From contig NZ_PFGL01000001.1 in NCBI RefSeq assembly GCF_002783505.1, positions 124,001-188,000 of the forward strand: a stretch of DNA of 64,000 bases, given 5' to 3'. Shown piece after piece: positions 9,536 through 16,886 of the stretch. A program made the translations under genes and the position numbers. A model generated the notes under the pieces. That model worked only from the letters and a program-made list of their open reading frames with translations, was not told the origin of the DNA and searched no databases. Every line of letters starts with the position of its first letter. The stretch's first letter is position 1. Source of the DNA: Shewanella sp. CG12_big_fil_rev_8_21_14_0_65_47_15 (GTDB lineage Bacteria; Pseudomonadota; Gammaproteobacteria; Enterobacterales; Shewanellaceae).

Positions 9536-9810
9536 TTTTATGGGAAGAAGAATCGCTACATGATCGTGAAAAGATCTTTGAGTTTCTTTATGACTTCAAC
9601 CCTGATGCAGCTGAAAAAACTGATCAAACCATTGAGGATAAAGTAGAAAATTTACTCGAACAACCACTGATGGGCGTTCAACGTGATGGTATTCGAGGGC
9701 GATTACTCATTATCCCTGAAATCTCAATGATCGTTTCTTACTGGGTTGAAGGTTCAATTATTCGCGTGATGCGAGTTTTACACCAGAAGCAAAAATTCCC
9801 TACCGACTGA
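9532..9810 (+). CDS. RelE/ParE-superfamily toxin
   Basis: 92 residues, typical toxin size. The order of elements fits the ParE/RelE fold: an N-terminal strand and helix (WEEESLHDREKIFEFLYD), NPDAAEKTDQTIEDKVENLLEQPLMGV, and C-terminal strands IIPEISMIVSYWVEG and IIRVMRVLHQKQKFP. RelE members cleave ribosome-bound mRNA and ParE members poison gyrase; which applies cannot be told. Translationally coupled to the antitoxin. An attC-like palindrome lies 17 bp after the stop, so the pair may be a mobile cassette. Confidence 0.85.
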   Translation: MILWEEESLHDREKIFEFLYDFNPDAAEKTDQTIEDKVENLLEQPLMGVQRDGIRGRLLIIPEISMIVSYWVEGSIIRVMRVLHQKQKFPTD

Positions 9811-9826
9811 TAGTTGTCGCTGGACA

Positions 9827-9895
9827 AACTAACGTAAAAGTAACTGACGCTGCCCGACTTATCACGCAGCGTCTGTGTTGACAGCTAGGTTAAGT
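9827..9895. repeat. attC-like imperfect palindrome
   Basis: A 69-bp element. The left end AACTAAC (9827-9833) is 6/7 to the integron RYYYAAC box, the right end GTTAAGT (9889-9895) is 7/7 to GTTRRRY, and the central stem is GACGCTGC (9846-9853) with GCAGCGTC (9866-9873). Size and layout fit an integron recombination site between the TA pair and the GIY-YIG gene. It could instead be a simple terminator hairpin. No integrase is present in the window. Confidence 0.4.
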
Positions 9896-9897
9896 TT

Positions 9898-10707
9898 TTA
9901 ATTTTTGTTATAGCCAAACGCATTGGTTTGAAGTGCTCTCTTCCAGTATTGCTCTCGGTTGCGAATTACTTGGTCATCCGTTCTCATAGATCGAAACTCA
10001 AGTATTGAAAACTGAAAATTTTCACGGGCATATGCAATGCCATTGGTGTTTATGAGTTTTGTGAGTTCATCATTCCACCCGTGGCCTGTACCGATGTAGC
10101 AGGCCCATCTTGACCAAATACCAGCGTCACCATATGCCGAACCAACGTACATCTTGCAATTACTTTTATCTACTATCAGATAGACACCTTTTACGTTTTC
10201 AAGGGCAGCTTTCCAGTCAGATTTGTTCTGCTTGATAATCGCTTCGAGCTGCGAAAAACCATGCTCAACATTTTCGTAACCACAAAATGCTTCACCCTCA
10301 AATGGTTTTTCAAACAGTTGTGCGACCTTTAATTCGTTGAAATGACTTTCGAGGTAAAAAGCGCGTCCTCTTACACCAGGGCCAGGATAGTGAATGAGGA
10401 GGCGCCCGATATACTCTTGGTGAAGCGCAACGAGTTTGACGTTATATGAGTCAGTGTTGCGTTCGATGACTTCAAAAATTCCGCCAAAAAGCCATTTATC
10501 CGTTTGATGGTAGTAGCGAATTAAGCTGAAAATAAACTTGCGACTGAAGTCATTACGGCTACCGCGCCAACTATTCCAACCCTTCCATTCATCAGGATCG
10601 CGAACAAAAACGTCTAGTGGCTGTTCTTCGCCATTCCAAACGGCAAAATGAATTTTGTACTCATCGAGATTATCTATTGGGAGTAATTTATTCGCAGAAA
10701 TATCCAT
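9898..10707 (-). CDS. GIY-YIG domain protein with novel N-terminal domain
   Basis: 269 residues. The C-terminal part is a GIY-YIG nuclease-like domain: GVYLIVD (174-180), YVGS (187-190), Arg200, and Glu252 in REQYWK as the likely metal-binding Glu. The first 165 residues are not a family I recognise; they contain several Trp/Gly pairs (WKGWNSWRG). Stand-alone proteins of this build are often annotated as GIY-YIG family proteins of accessory regions, with unknown substrate. The ATG is preceded by TTGGAGATGCA. A GTTAGGT core sequence lies just upstream and an attC-like element just downstream, suggesting a cassette. Confidence 0.75.
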   Translation of the reverse strand: MDISANKLLPIDNLDEYKIHFAVWNGEEQPLDVFVRDPDEWKGWNSWRGSRNDFSRKFIFSLIRYYHQTDKWLFGGIFEVIERNTDSYNVKLVALHQEYIGRLLIHYPGPGVRGRAFYLESHFNELKVAQLFEKPFEGEAFCGYENVEHGFSQLEAIIKQNKSDWKAALENVKGVYLIVDKSNCKMYVGSAYGDAGIWSRWACYIGTGHGWNDELTKLINTNGIAYARENFQFSILEFRSMRTDDQVIRNREQYWKRALQTNAFGYNKN

Positions 10708-10981
10708 TGCATCTCCAAAAACCTAACGCTTTGCTAATGAGCCGCCCAAATACCACAAAATAAAAAATACATTAAAAACAATGACATAAAACGAAACCAA
10801 ATTACCCTCAAACGATTGACCACGTTTGTCAAAGCGGATGATTAGCCCAGTATCATCCACCATTTTGAGGTAATCCCTTAACGAAAAAGCAGTGGTAGGG
10901 CCTTATTCTGTAAACAATCTGTACCATTACTACAATAGGGGTAATACCTTGATGAGTTATATAAGAGTATATTTCAAAGTA

Positions 10982-11914
10982 TTAAACCCATTTTTCACAC
11001 TTGCGCACTGCCGCCAACAACCCAAGACAGAGCAAGGCCAAGACAGAAAATGCGCCGCCGCTTTCTTCCACCACAATCACTTCATCAATGTGGTCACGGT
11101 CGCTACTTTCCAGTGGCAGCGCGTACAAACCATCGGTTTCATCGGCACTGATGGTCGCAACAATATCGCTGTAGCCCACTTCATACACATCGATTAGTAC
11201 ATCGTAGTGATCCGTCGCATAACCAGAGTAGAGTGTGGTCAATACCTCATAGTCATCCTGAGTCGAGTCGCCATAAATGGTGAATACATCCGTAGTGTAG
11301 TAATGCACCCAAGGGCCGCCATTACGGCTAAGGTACAATTCGGCAAACAGATCGGCGCGCTCATTAAGATATGCCCCGAACACATCCACATCGAAGGTCA
11401 CACTAAAGGTTTGATAAAAACCATCGTAATCAAAGTCTTCGAACATACGACTACTGGCATCAAAAATCGCAAAGTTGTGATAAACCGGGGCACGATAGGG
11501 ATCTTCAGTCGCGGCGCTCGAGCTTGGAATGGGCTGACTCGTATGTTTGGCGATCACTTGTTCGCGGGTCATGGGTGTTGCGCCCATCAGTTGTATGCGA
11601 TTTGTACTCGGGCTCTTAGTCGAGAAGGACGGTGCTAGCGACTTGACTGCAGCGGCTGCAACTTCACCCACACTCTGGGCGGGTGCCGACTGTTGCAATA
11701 GGCTTAAGGCTTGTTGTTCTTGCTTTGCGGCTTGTTCGGCATCGGCTGTTTTCACCATGCCAACACTGGCCGCGCTAAAGGGCGCCAAGCTTGGCTCCTC
11801 AGTAGACTGTGCGCTCACAGTCGTCGATGTCATTAATGCGCCAGCCAATACCATCGCCCTAACAAAGCTGGAGTTTGTTGTGGTTGCCATACCCTGTTGA
11901 TTGAGTGTGTTCAT
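10982..11914 (-). CDS. Exported protein with GlyGly-CTERM-like tail (choice-of-anchor H type)
   Basis: 310 residues. Signal peptide about 1-36 (cleavage near VSA-Q), a Ser/Ala-rich region, then an all-beta domain about 125-270 rich in Asp/Tyr with the ends DVFGAYLNERADLFAELYL. The tail ESGGAFSVLALLCLGLLA followed by basic residues is a GlyGly-CTERM-type signal, processed by rhombosortase after export in this group of bacteria. The domain resembles the choice-of-anchor H family. A PhoP-type box (11970-11986) and -10 TCTAAT precede the gene, so it is probably controlled by the nearby PhoPQ-like system. Function unknown. Confidence 0.75.
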   Translation of the reverse strand: MNTLNQQGMATTTNSSFVRAMVLAGALMTSTTVSAQSTEEPSLAPFSAASVGMVKTADAEQAAKQEQQALSLLQQSAPAQSVGEVAAAAVKSLAPSFSTKSPSTNRIQLMGATPMTREQVIAKHTSQPIPSSSAATEDPYRAPVYHNFAIFDASSRMFEDFDYDGFYQTFSVTFDVDVFGAYLNERADLFAELYLSRNGGPWVHYYTTDVFTIYGDSTQDDYEVLTTLYSGYATDHYDVLIDVYEVGYSDIVATISADETDGLYALPLESSDRDHIDEVIVVEESGGAFSVLALLCLGLLAAVRKCEKWV

Positions 11915-11969
11915 CTTGAATACCCCGTGATAAGCCGTTCAAATTGGTGACATTAGAGGGCACTCAAGG

Positions 11970-11986
11970 TGAACATAAGCTGAACA
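11970..11986 (-). promoter_or_regulatory. PhoP-type box, anchor-protein gene
   Basis: On the minus strand TGTTCA-GCTTA-TGTTCA, two half-sites 11 bp apart. A -10 TCTAAT (11957-11952) begins 18 bp after the second half-site start. The 5-bp spacer and second half-site are identical to the box at 14692-14708 before the DUF3300 gene. Confidence 0.6.
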
Positions 11987-12271
11987 TTTGCATGCGTCGT
12001 CCTTCAGCGAAAAAACCGTTCAGCCTCAATTCATCTGCTGTGGTTAACACTGCTAACATGACACAGGATATGACTCGTGTACGATAAATAGGTTCAGGCG
12101 ACAGTTAGCAAATCGCTATAATCTGAAGCACAGAGAATTTTAAAGGAATTGTGTTTACCAATTGGCTGATCTCTATGTGTTTGTTATGGTGATAAGGTAT
12201 TCTTAGTCGACTCGATAAGCTATCCATCTAGCTACTCACTTAAGATCGCCGAACCTGCACGGGGAACAGAT
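11987..12271 (+). promoter_or_regulatory. Promoter region of the PepSY-phoP-phoQ operon
   Basis: No gene. A perfect -10 TATAAT is at 12117-12122. Weak PhoP-like half-site pairs are GGTTCA/CAGTTA (12091-12107) and CGTTCA/AATTCA (12017-12033), both 11-bp spaced but less convincing than the two flanking boxes. Confidence 0.4.
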
Positions 12272-12574
12272 ATGAAGCTTGGTTTAACACTGACCCTAGT
12301 CGCTTGCTTATGCGCTTCCTTTGGCAGCATAGCGGGCAATGATAAACACGATGATCGCAATCAATCGCGCAACCAAGGCGTGAAGAATGAGCAGCGCCAA
12401 CTTGTAGTGAACAGTCCAGACCAAGCCGTGGCTATGGTGCAGCGTCAATATCGAGGAAAAGTGCTCAGCGTACAATCGAGTGGCTCAGGCTACAGAGTTA
12501 AAATCCTCAATAACGATGGCCAAGTTTTTTCAGTTTCGGTAGATGCCGCCACAGGGCGCGTTTCGAGGAATTAA
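12272..12574 (+). CDS. Small periplasmic PepSY-domain protein
   Basis: 100 residues: signal peptide about 1-22, an Asp/Asn/Arg-rich linker, and a PepSY domain about 50-100 (AVAMVQRQYRGKVLSVQSSG, then YRVKILNNDGQVFSVSVDA). PepSY proteins are often inhibitors or modulators of exported enzymes or accessory parts of sensor systems. The stop is 1 bp before the phoP-like ATG (12576), so the three genes form one operon. It may act as a periplasmic partner of the kinase; that is inference. Confidence 0.82.
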   Translation: MKLGLTLTLVACLCASFGSIAGNDKHDDRNQSRNQGVKNEQRQLVVNSPDQAVAMVQRQYRGKVLSVQSSGSGYRVKILNNDGQVFSVSVDAATGRVSRN

Positions 12575-12575
12575 T

Positions 12576-13271
12576 ATGCGACTCTTACTCGTTGAAGACG
12601 ACTTAGCACTGCAAGCCAATTTAAAGCAGCACTTGCTTGATGCCCATTACAGCATAGATGTCGCCAGCGACGGCGAAGAAGGCTTGTTTCAAGCCATTGA
12701 ATATAACTATGACGCCGCCATTATCGATGTAGGTCTACCTAAACTCGACGGCATTAGCCTTATCCGCCGCGTGCGTCAAAAAGAGCGGGCTTTCCCCATC
12801 TTGATCTTAACCGCGCGGGATAGCTGGCAGGATAAAGTCGAAGGCCTCGATGCCGGTGCCGATGATTATCTCACTAAACCCTTCCATCCAGAGGAATTGG
12901 TTGCCCGCCTCAAAGCCCTTATTCGCCGCTCTGCGGGTAAGGCAAGCCCTGTGATCACTAACGGGCCATTTAGTTTAAATACCAGTAGCTTAGAAGTACG
13001 TAAAGGGGATGAACTCGTCACCCTTAGCGGCTCGGAGTACAAACTGTTTGAAATCTTTATGTTGCATCAGGGCGAAGTGAAATCCAAAACCGCGCTCACT
13101 GAACATATTTATGATCAGGATTTTGATCTCGACTCCAACGTCATCGAAGTCTTTATCCGCCGTTTACGCAAAAAACTCGACCCAGATGGCCAATACAATC
13201 TGATCGAAACCCTGCGCGGCCAAGGCTATCGTTTAAGAGTCATCTCCCCAGAGCAAGGTGTTGATGAGTAA
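12576..13271 (+). CDS. phoP: PhoP-like response regulator
   Basis: 231 residues from the ATG at 12576, preceded by CGAGGAA; an earlier in-frame start at 12543 lies inside the PepSY gene and is unlikely. The receiver has Asp51 (IIDVGLPKLDG), acidic pair Glu7/Asp8 and KPF; the winged helix ends GQGYRLRV. It is close to the PhoP/QseB group. The kinase gene start overlaps its end by 8 bp. It probably binds the TTCA-type boxes at 11970-11986 and 14692-14708. The symbol rests on similarity and partner type. Confidence 0.85.
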   Translation: MRLLLVEDDLALQANLKQHLLDAHYSIDVASDGEEGLFQAIEYNYDAAIIDVGLPKLDGISLIRRVRQKERAFPILILTARDSWQDKVEGLDAGADDYLTKPFHPEELVARLKALIRRSAGKASPVITNGPFSLNTSSLEVRKGDELVTLSGSEYKLFEIFMLHQGEVKSKTALTEHIYDQDFDLDSNVIEVFIRRLRKKLDPDGQYNLIETLRGQGYRLRVISPEQGVDE

Positions 13272-14628
13272 GCGCGCGCTTGCCTGGCAGTTACTCAACT
13301 CCCTCAAAACACGGCTCGTTCTCAGTGCGCTGTTGTTTATCTTAGTGCTACTGCCGCTGATCGGTATCGCCCTCAACAACGCCTTTGCAGAGCAGGTAAA
13401 GAGTGCCGCTAAAAATGAGCTGAGTGCCTATGTTTATTCGGTTTTAGCCGTCACTGAGGTCGAAAACAAGCGAGTTTTTATCCCTGAATTAGTACTCGAA
13501 AACCGTTTTAATCTCATCCAGTCAGGACTCTATGCCATTGCCACCACAGAGGATGCGGAGCATAAACAGAGCATAGTCTGGCATTCCCAGTCCTTTATGG
13601 GCATTACGCCGCCGGCGCAGTTCACTATTCCCCCGACGGGCAAAAGTGCCTTCGAGCAAATCAACCTCGCTGGCGCGCCACACCTTATCTATAGCTTTAG
13701 TGTGAGCTTTGCTAGTTTGAATGAAAATGTGCCCGTCACCGTACACATCATTAAGGATGAGCAGGAGTTCCAGCAGCAGATAACCCAGTTTAATCAACAG
13801 CTTTGGACTTGGTTGCTGATCTTAATCCTAGTGATGCTGGTATTTCAGCTGAGTTGGTTATTGTGGACAATTAGGCCACTTGCCCGCTTCACTCAAGAAC
13901 TCCACGATGTGGAACAGGGTAAATCGACCCAGTTAAGCAGCCAATATCCCAATGAATTACAGGCGGTGGCGAGGCAGCTCAATATCCTGCTCAATACCGA
14001 ACAAACCCAGCGTAAGCGCTATCGCAATGCCCTCGCGGATTTAGCCCATAGTCTGAAAACGCCATTAGCTGTGATTAAGAGTCAAAAGGATTTAAGCGAA
14101 GCCTCGAGCGAGCAAGTGTCTAACATCAGTCGCATTATCAGCCACCAGCTTAAACGCGCCCAAACAGCGGCGGCGGCCTCATGGCATTTAGGGATTAAGG
14201 TTGATGAGGTGGCCAATAAACTGCTACGCACCTTAGCCAAGATTTACCGAGAGCCACTGATTAACCTCAGTGGCGAAATCGCTGAGCAGGCCGTATTTAA
14301 AGGCGATGAAGCCGATCTCACCGAGATTTTAGGCAATTTGCTCGACAACGCCTGCAAGGCCGCCAAATCGACGGTCAAATTAACTGTGACTGGCGATGCC
14401 TATCAATTGCTGATCTGTATCGAAGACGATGGCCCAGGGATCAGCGAAGCTCTGCAAACTCAGATATTTGAGCGTGGGATCCGCGCCGATTCTTACCGCC
14501 AAGGCAATGGCATTGGGTTGGCGATTGTCCGTGACTTAGTGGACAGCTATAACGGTAGAATTTCAGTTTCGCGTTCAGAAACCTTAGGTGGCGCCCAATT
14601 TAGCCTCAGCTTTATCCACTCTGCTTAG
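13264..14628 (+). CDS. phoQ: PhoQ-like sensor histidine kinase
   Basis: 454 residues from ATG 13264; a GTG at 13258 is also open. Helices at about 15-38 and 181-202 bound a sensor domain of about 140 residues. HisKA carries His262 in the PhoQ-type box AHSLKTPLAV; the ATPase domain has NLLDNACKAA, EDDGPGI and GNGIGLAI. In enteric PhoQ an acidic patch in the sensor binds Mg2+; no run of acidic residues is seen here, so the signal may differ. It pairs with the overlapping regulator gene. Confidence 0.85.
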   Translation: MSKRALAWQLLNSLKTRLVLSALLFILVLLPLIGIALNNAFAEQVKSAAKNELSAYVYSVLAVTEVENKRVFIPELVLENRFNLIQSGLYAIATTEDAEHKQSIVWHSQSFMGITPPAQFTIPPTGKSAFEQINLAGAPHLIYSFSVSFASLNENVPVTVHIIKDEQEFQQQITQFNQQLWTWLLILILVMLVFQLSWLLWTIRPLARFTQELHDVEQGKSTQLSSQYPNELQAVARQLNILLNTEQTQRKRYRNALADLAHSLKTPLAVIKSQKDLSEASSEQVSNISRIISHQLKRAQTAAAASWHLGIKVDEVANKLLRTLAKIYREPLINLSGEIAEQAVFKGDEADLTEILGNLLDNACKAAKSTVKLTVTGDAYQLLICIEDDGPGISEALQTQIFERGIRADSYRQGNGIGLAIVRDLVDSYNGRISVSRSETLGGAQFSLSFIHSA

Positions 14629-14691
14629 TCTTTATTTTCAATAAAATAGATAAATTAATTCCTCATAATAAAGGTTTTTTCTGACGAAATA

Positions 14692-14708
14692 CTTTCAGCT
14701 TATGTTCA
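14692..14708 (+). promoter_or_regulatory. PhoP-type box, DUF3300 gene
   Basis: CTTTCA-GCTTA-TGTTCA with 11-bp spacing; -10 TATGAT (14721-14726) starts 18 bp after the second half-site start. This is the same geometry, spacer and second half-site as the box at 11970-11986 on the other side of the PhoPQ locus. Confidence 0.6.
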
Positions 14709-14764
14709 TATTCAAACGCCTATGATGCCAATAACATCCTCACACAGGATTATTGGAGCGAATC

Positions 14765-16267
14765 ATGAACAGATTATATCGATGGAAATGGCTAGTGTTA
14801 TCGGCGGCATTAGTTGCCCTGCCTTTCACCGCGCCAACCCAAGCCGCAGGCGTATCGGTCAGCCAAGGTTCAAGTGCTTCACTGGGCCAGGCCGAACTCG
14901 AACAGATGCTGGCGCCCATTGCGCTCTATCCCGATAGTTTGCTGAGCCATATTTTGATCGCCTCAACCTATCCACTCGAAGTGGTACAGGCGCAGCGTTG
15001 GTTGGAGGATCACCCTAAGTTATCGGTCGACCAAGTGATGTCACGCACCGAAGACAAGGACTGGGACCCGAGTGTCAAAGCTCTGATGGCCTTCCCCAAT
15101 GTATTGCAAAAGATGAGTGAAGATTTGGATTGGACCCAAAGACTCGGTGAAGCCTTCTTGGCCGACGAGGCGCAAGTGATGGACGGCATCCAATCGCTCA
15201 GACAACAGGCGGATAAAGCCAACAACCTGGCCAATATGGATAATATGGCCATTACCCGCGCCAATAACCTGATCATTATCGAGCCAGCAAGACGCGAAGT
15301 CGTATATGTGCCCTATTATGATCCCCGTGTAGTCTACGGCACTTGGCGCTGGGGCGTAGCCTATCCGCCCGTATATTGGGAGTTTGGTGGCTATGTTGGC
15401 TATCCTTACCGCCCAAGCAACAGTTACTTTTATTGGTCACCCGGGATCCATATTTCCTTTAACTACTTCTTTAGCTCATTCCATTGGCATAACCACAGGG
15501 TCGTAGTGATTGACCACCATCATTCACACCACTATCGCCCACGGGAGAGATACTCTGTCAGCTATGGCGCTCAACCTTGGAAGCATAAACCCGAGCATAG
15601 ACGCGGTGTGGTTTACCATAACCCCGTAGTAAAACAACGCTACTACAGTGACAGCAAATTGCGTGGCCGCGATTCTCACTCCAGCGGCAGTGGTCAGCAC
15701 TTTACGAGTCAGTATGCCAAATCACGGGAACAGCAAAATGTAGGTTATCAGCGTGATAACAAGGGCTATGATAAGAGCCATAGTAAGGACAGAGGCTACA
15801 ACTATAGCCGCGAACGTGCACCTAACTTCCAAAATACTCAGGCCGAGTTAAAAGAGCGTCGTTCCGTGCCGATGAACTCAGTTCAGGCTAAAAAAGAAGG
15901 TTACCCAAAAGAGCGTAACGACAATGGCCGCCATGATAATCAGGTCAGACAAATGCAAGCGAAGGCGTCGAGGGAACAAACTAAGGACAGCCCACAGCGG
16001 CAGTATCAAAGCCGAGACTCACAGCCACGCAATCTAGAAATACGGGCTCAGCCACAGAGACAGGAAACACGCCCCGAGGTCAGACGCGCAGAACCGCAGC
16101 ACAGTGAGCAGCCCAGACAATCTGCACCAAGACAAGCCGCGCCAAAGCAGCGGGAAGAAGTGCGAGTGAGACAGAACGAACCACGCCAAAATATGCAAAC
16201 GGCACGCAATGTAGAGCATAATCAGGGAAGATCGGCACAAAGCCAGGAACGACGTCACAGGGAGTAG
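14765..16267 (+). CDS. DUF3300 exported protein with Arg/Gln-rich tail
   Basis: 500 residues from ATG 14765 with RBS TTGGAGCG; an upstream TTG is unlikely. Signal peptide about 1-27, then the DUF3300 domain (about 40-230: EQMLAPIALYPDSLLSHILI; VYVPYYDPRVVYG), aromatic-rich strands, a His-rich stretch near 240-255, and a long disordered Arg/Gln/Ser-rich tail from about 290. DUF3300 function is unknown; it is exported and probably envelope- or surface-associated. A PhoP-type box lies about 57 bp upstream of the ATG, and the gene follows phoQ, so it is a likely member of that regulon. Confidence 0.85.
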   Translation: MNRLYRWKWLVLSAALVALPFTAPTQAAGVSVSQGSSASLGQAELEQMLAPIALYPDSLLSHILIASTYPLEVVQAQRWLEDHPKLSVDQVMSRTEDKDWDPSVKALMAFPNVLQKMSEDLDWTQRLGEAFLADEAQVMDGIQSLRQQADKANNLANMDNMAITRANNLIIIEPARREVVYVPYYDPRVVYGTWRWGVAYPPVYWEFGGYVGYPYRPSNSYFYWSPGIHISFNYFFSSFHWHNHRVVVIDHHHSHHYRPRERYSVSYGAQPWKHKPEHRRGVVYHNPVVKQRYYSDSKLRGRDSHSSGSGQHFTSQYAKSREQQNVGYQRDNKGYDKSHSKDRGYNYSRERAPNFQNTQAELKERRSVPMNSVQAKKEGYPKERNDNGRHDNQVRQMQAKASREQTKDSPQRQYQSRDSQPRNLEIRAQPQRQETRPEVRRAEPQHSEQPRQSAPRQAAPKQREEVRVRQNEPRQNMQTARNVEHNQGRSAQSQERRHRE

Positions 16268-16278
16268 TACAACAAACG

Positions 16279-16305
16279 AAAAGAGCGCGATAGTTGCGCT
16301 CTTTT
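16279..16305. terminator. Bidirectional terminator
   Basis: AAAAGAGCGC (16279-16288), 7-nt loop, GCGCTCTTTT (16296-16305). Perfect stem with T and A runs, located between the converging DUF3300 gene and the hypothetical gene at 16319. Confidence 0.88.
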
Positions 16306-16318
16306 GCTGCTTAAGCGT

Positions 16319-16795
16319 TTAAAACTTTAGGGTCAGGGATTGCCCCTCACCCATACCTTGCCACTCTATAGTTAACTCCATTATCTCATTGATAATATGC
16401 TCAAAATCAGATTCCGAAACCTCAGGTACGGCTAATTTTCGGTGACTACAGGCCTGCTCTAGTAAATAGATAAATCCGGCATAGCTAGGCGCATCGACTG
16501 ACCACAACAGAGATTGTAATGCTTCGACAATCGATTCGGTTTGCCAAATTTCGGTTTTATCCGCAACCGCTAAAGAAGCCTCGTTATGCTCAAGGGTAAA
16601 ATTGATATCGGCACCAGCGCGGATCTGCGAGAAGAAAGCACCTTGAATATGCAGACGTTTTTCAACTACGTAGTGGATCATATCGTGGGGTGCTATCCCC
16701 TGCTCGGGCATCTGAGTTTGTGTGGCACTGCCGTCCATACGCACACAACGTAACTGTGCATAACGTGCTGAACCTTTAGTAAAGATAACTTGCAT
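16319..16795 (-). CDS. Hypothetical cytoplasmic protein
   Basis: 158 residues with no signal peptide or membrane segment. I do not recognise the family. The N-terminus (MQVIFTKGSARYAQLRCVR) looks like a beta strand; the C-terminal half is helical (WQTESIVEALQSLLW; FEHIINEIMELTIEWQGMG). The start is the only reasonable ATG, preceded by AAGGATGG. It is monocistronic, between a terminator and the large GGDEF/EAL gene. Composition is like its neighbours, so it is probably a real gene. Confidence 0.7.
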   Translation of the reverse strand: MQVIFTKGSARYAQLRCVRMDGSATQTQMPEQGIAPHDMIHYVVEKRLHIQGAFFSQIRAGADINFTLEHNEASLAVADKTEIWQTESIVEALQSLLWSVDAPSYAGFIYLLEQACSHRKLAVPEVSESDFEHIINEIMELTIEWQGMGEGQSLTLKF

Positions 16796-16886
16796 ATAAC
16801 CATCCTTAGCCTGTGATTATTGAACCCATAATGCAAACTCAAGTGTAGCTCAACTCGCAAAGATAATGTGCCCCCCTGATAAGCCG

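Noticed and set aside
10892..11638. Plus-strand frames opposite the GlyGly-CTERM-like gene
   Set aside because: Antisense shadows of a convincing minus-strand gene with signal peptide and anchor.
12543..12575. Upstream extension of the phoP-like gene
   Set aside because: It overlaps the PepSY coding sequence; the ATG at 12576 has an RBS and matches the family start.
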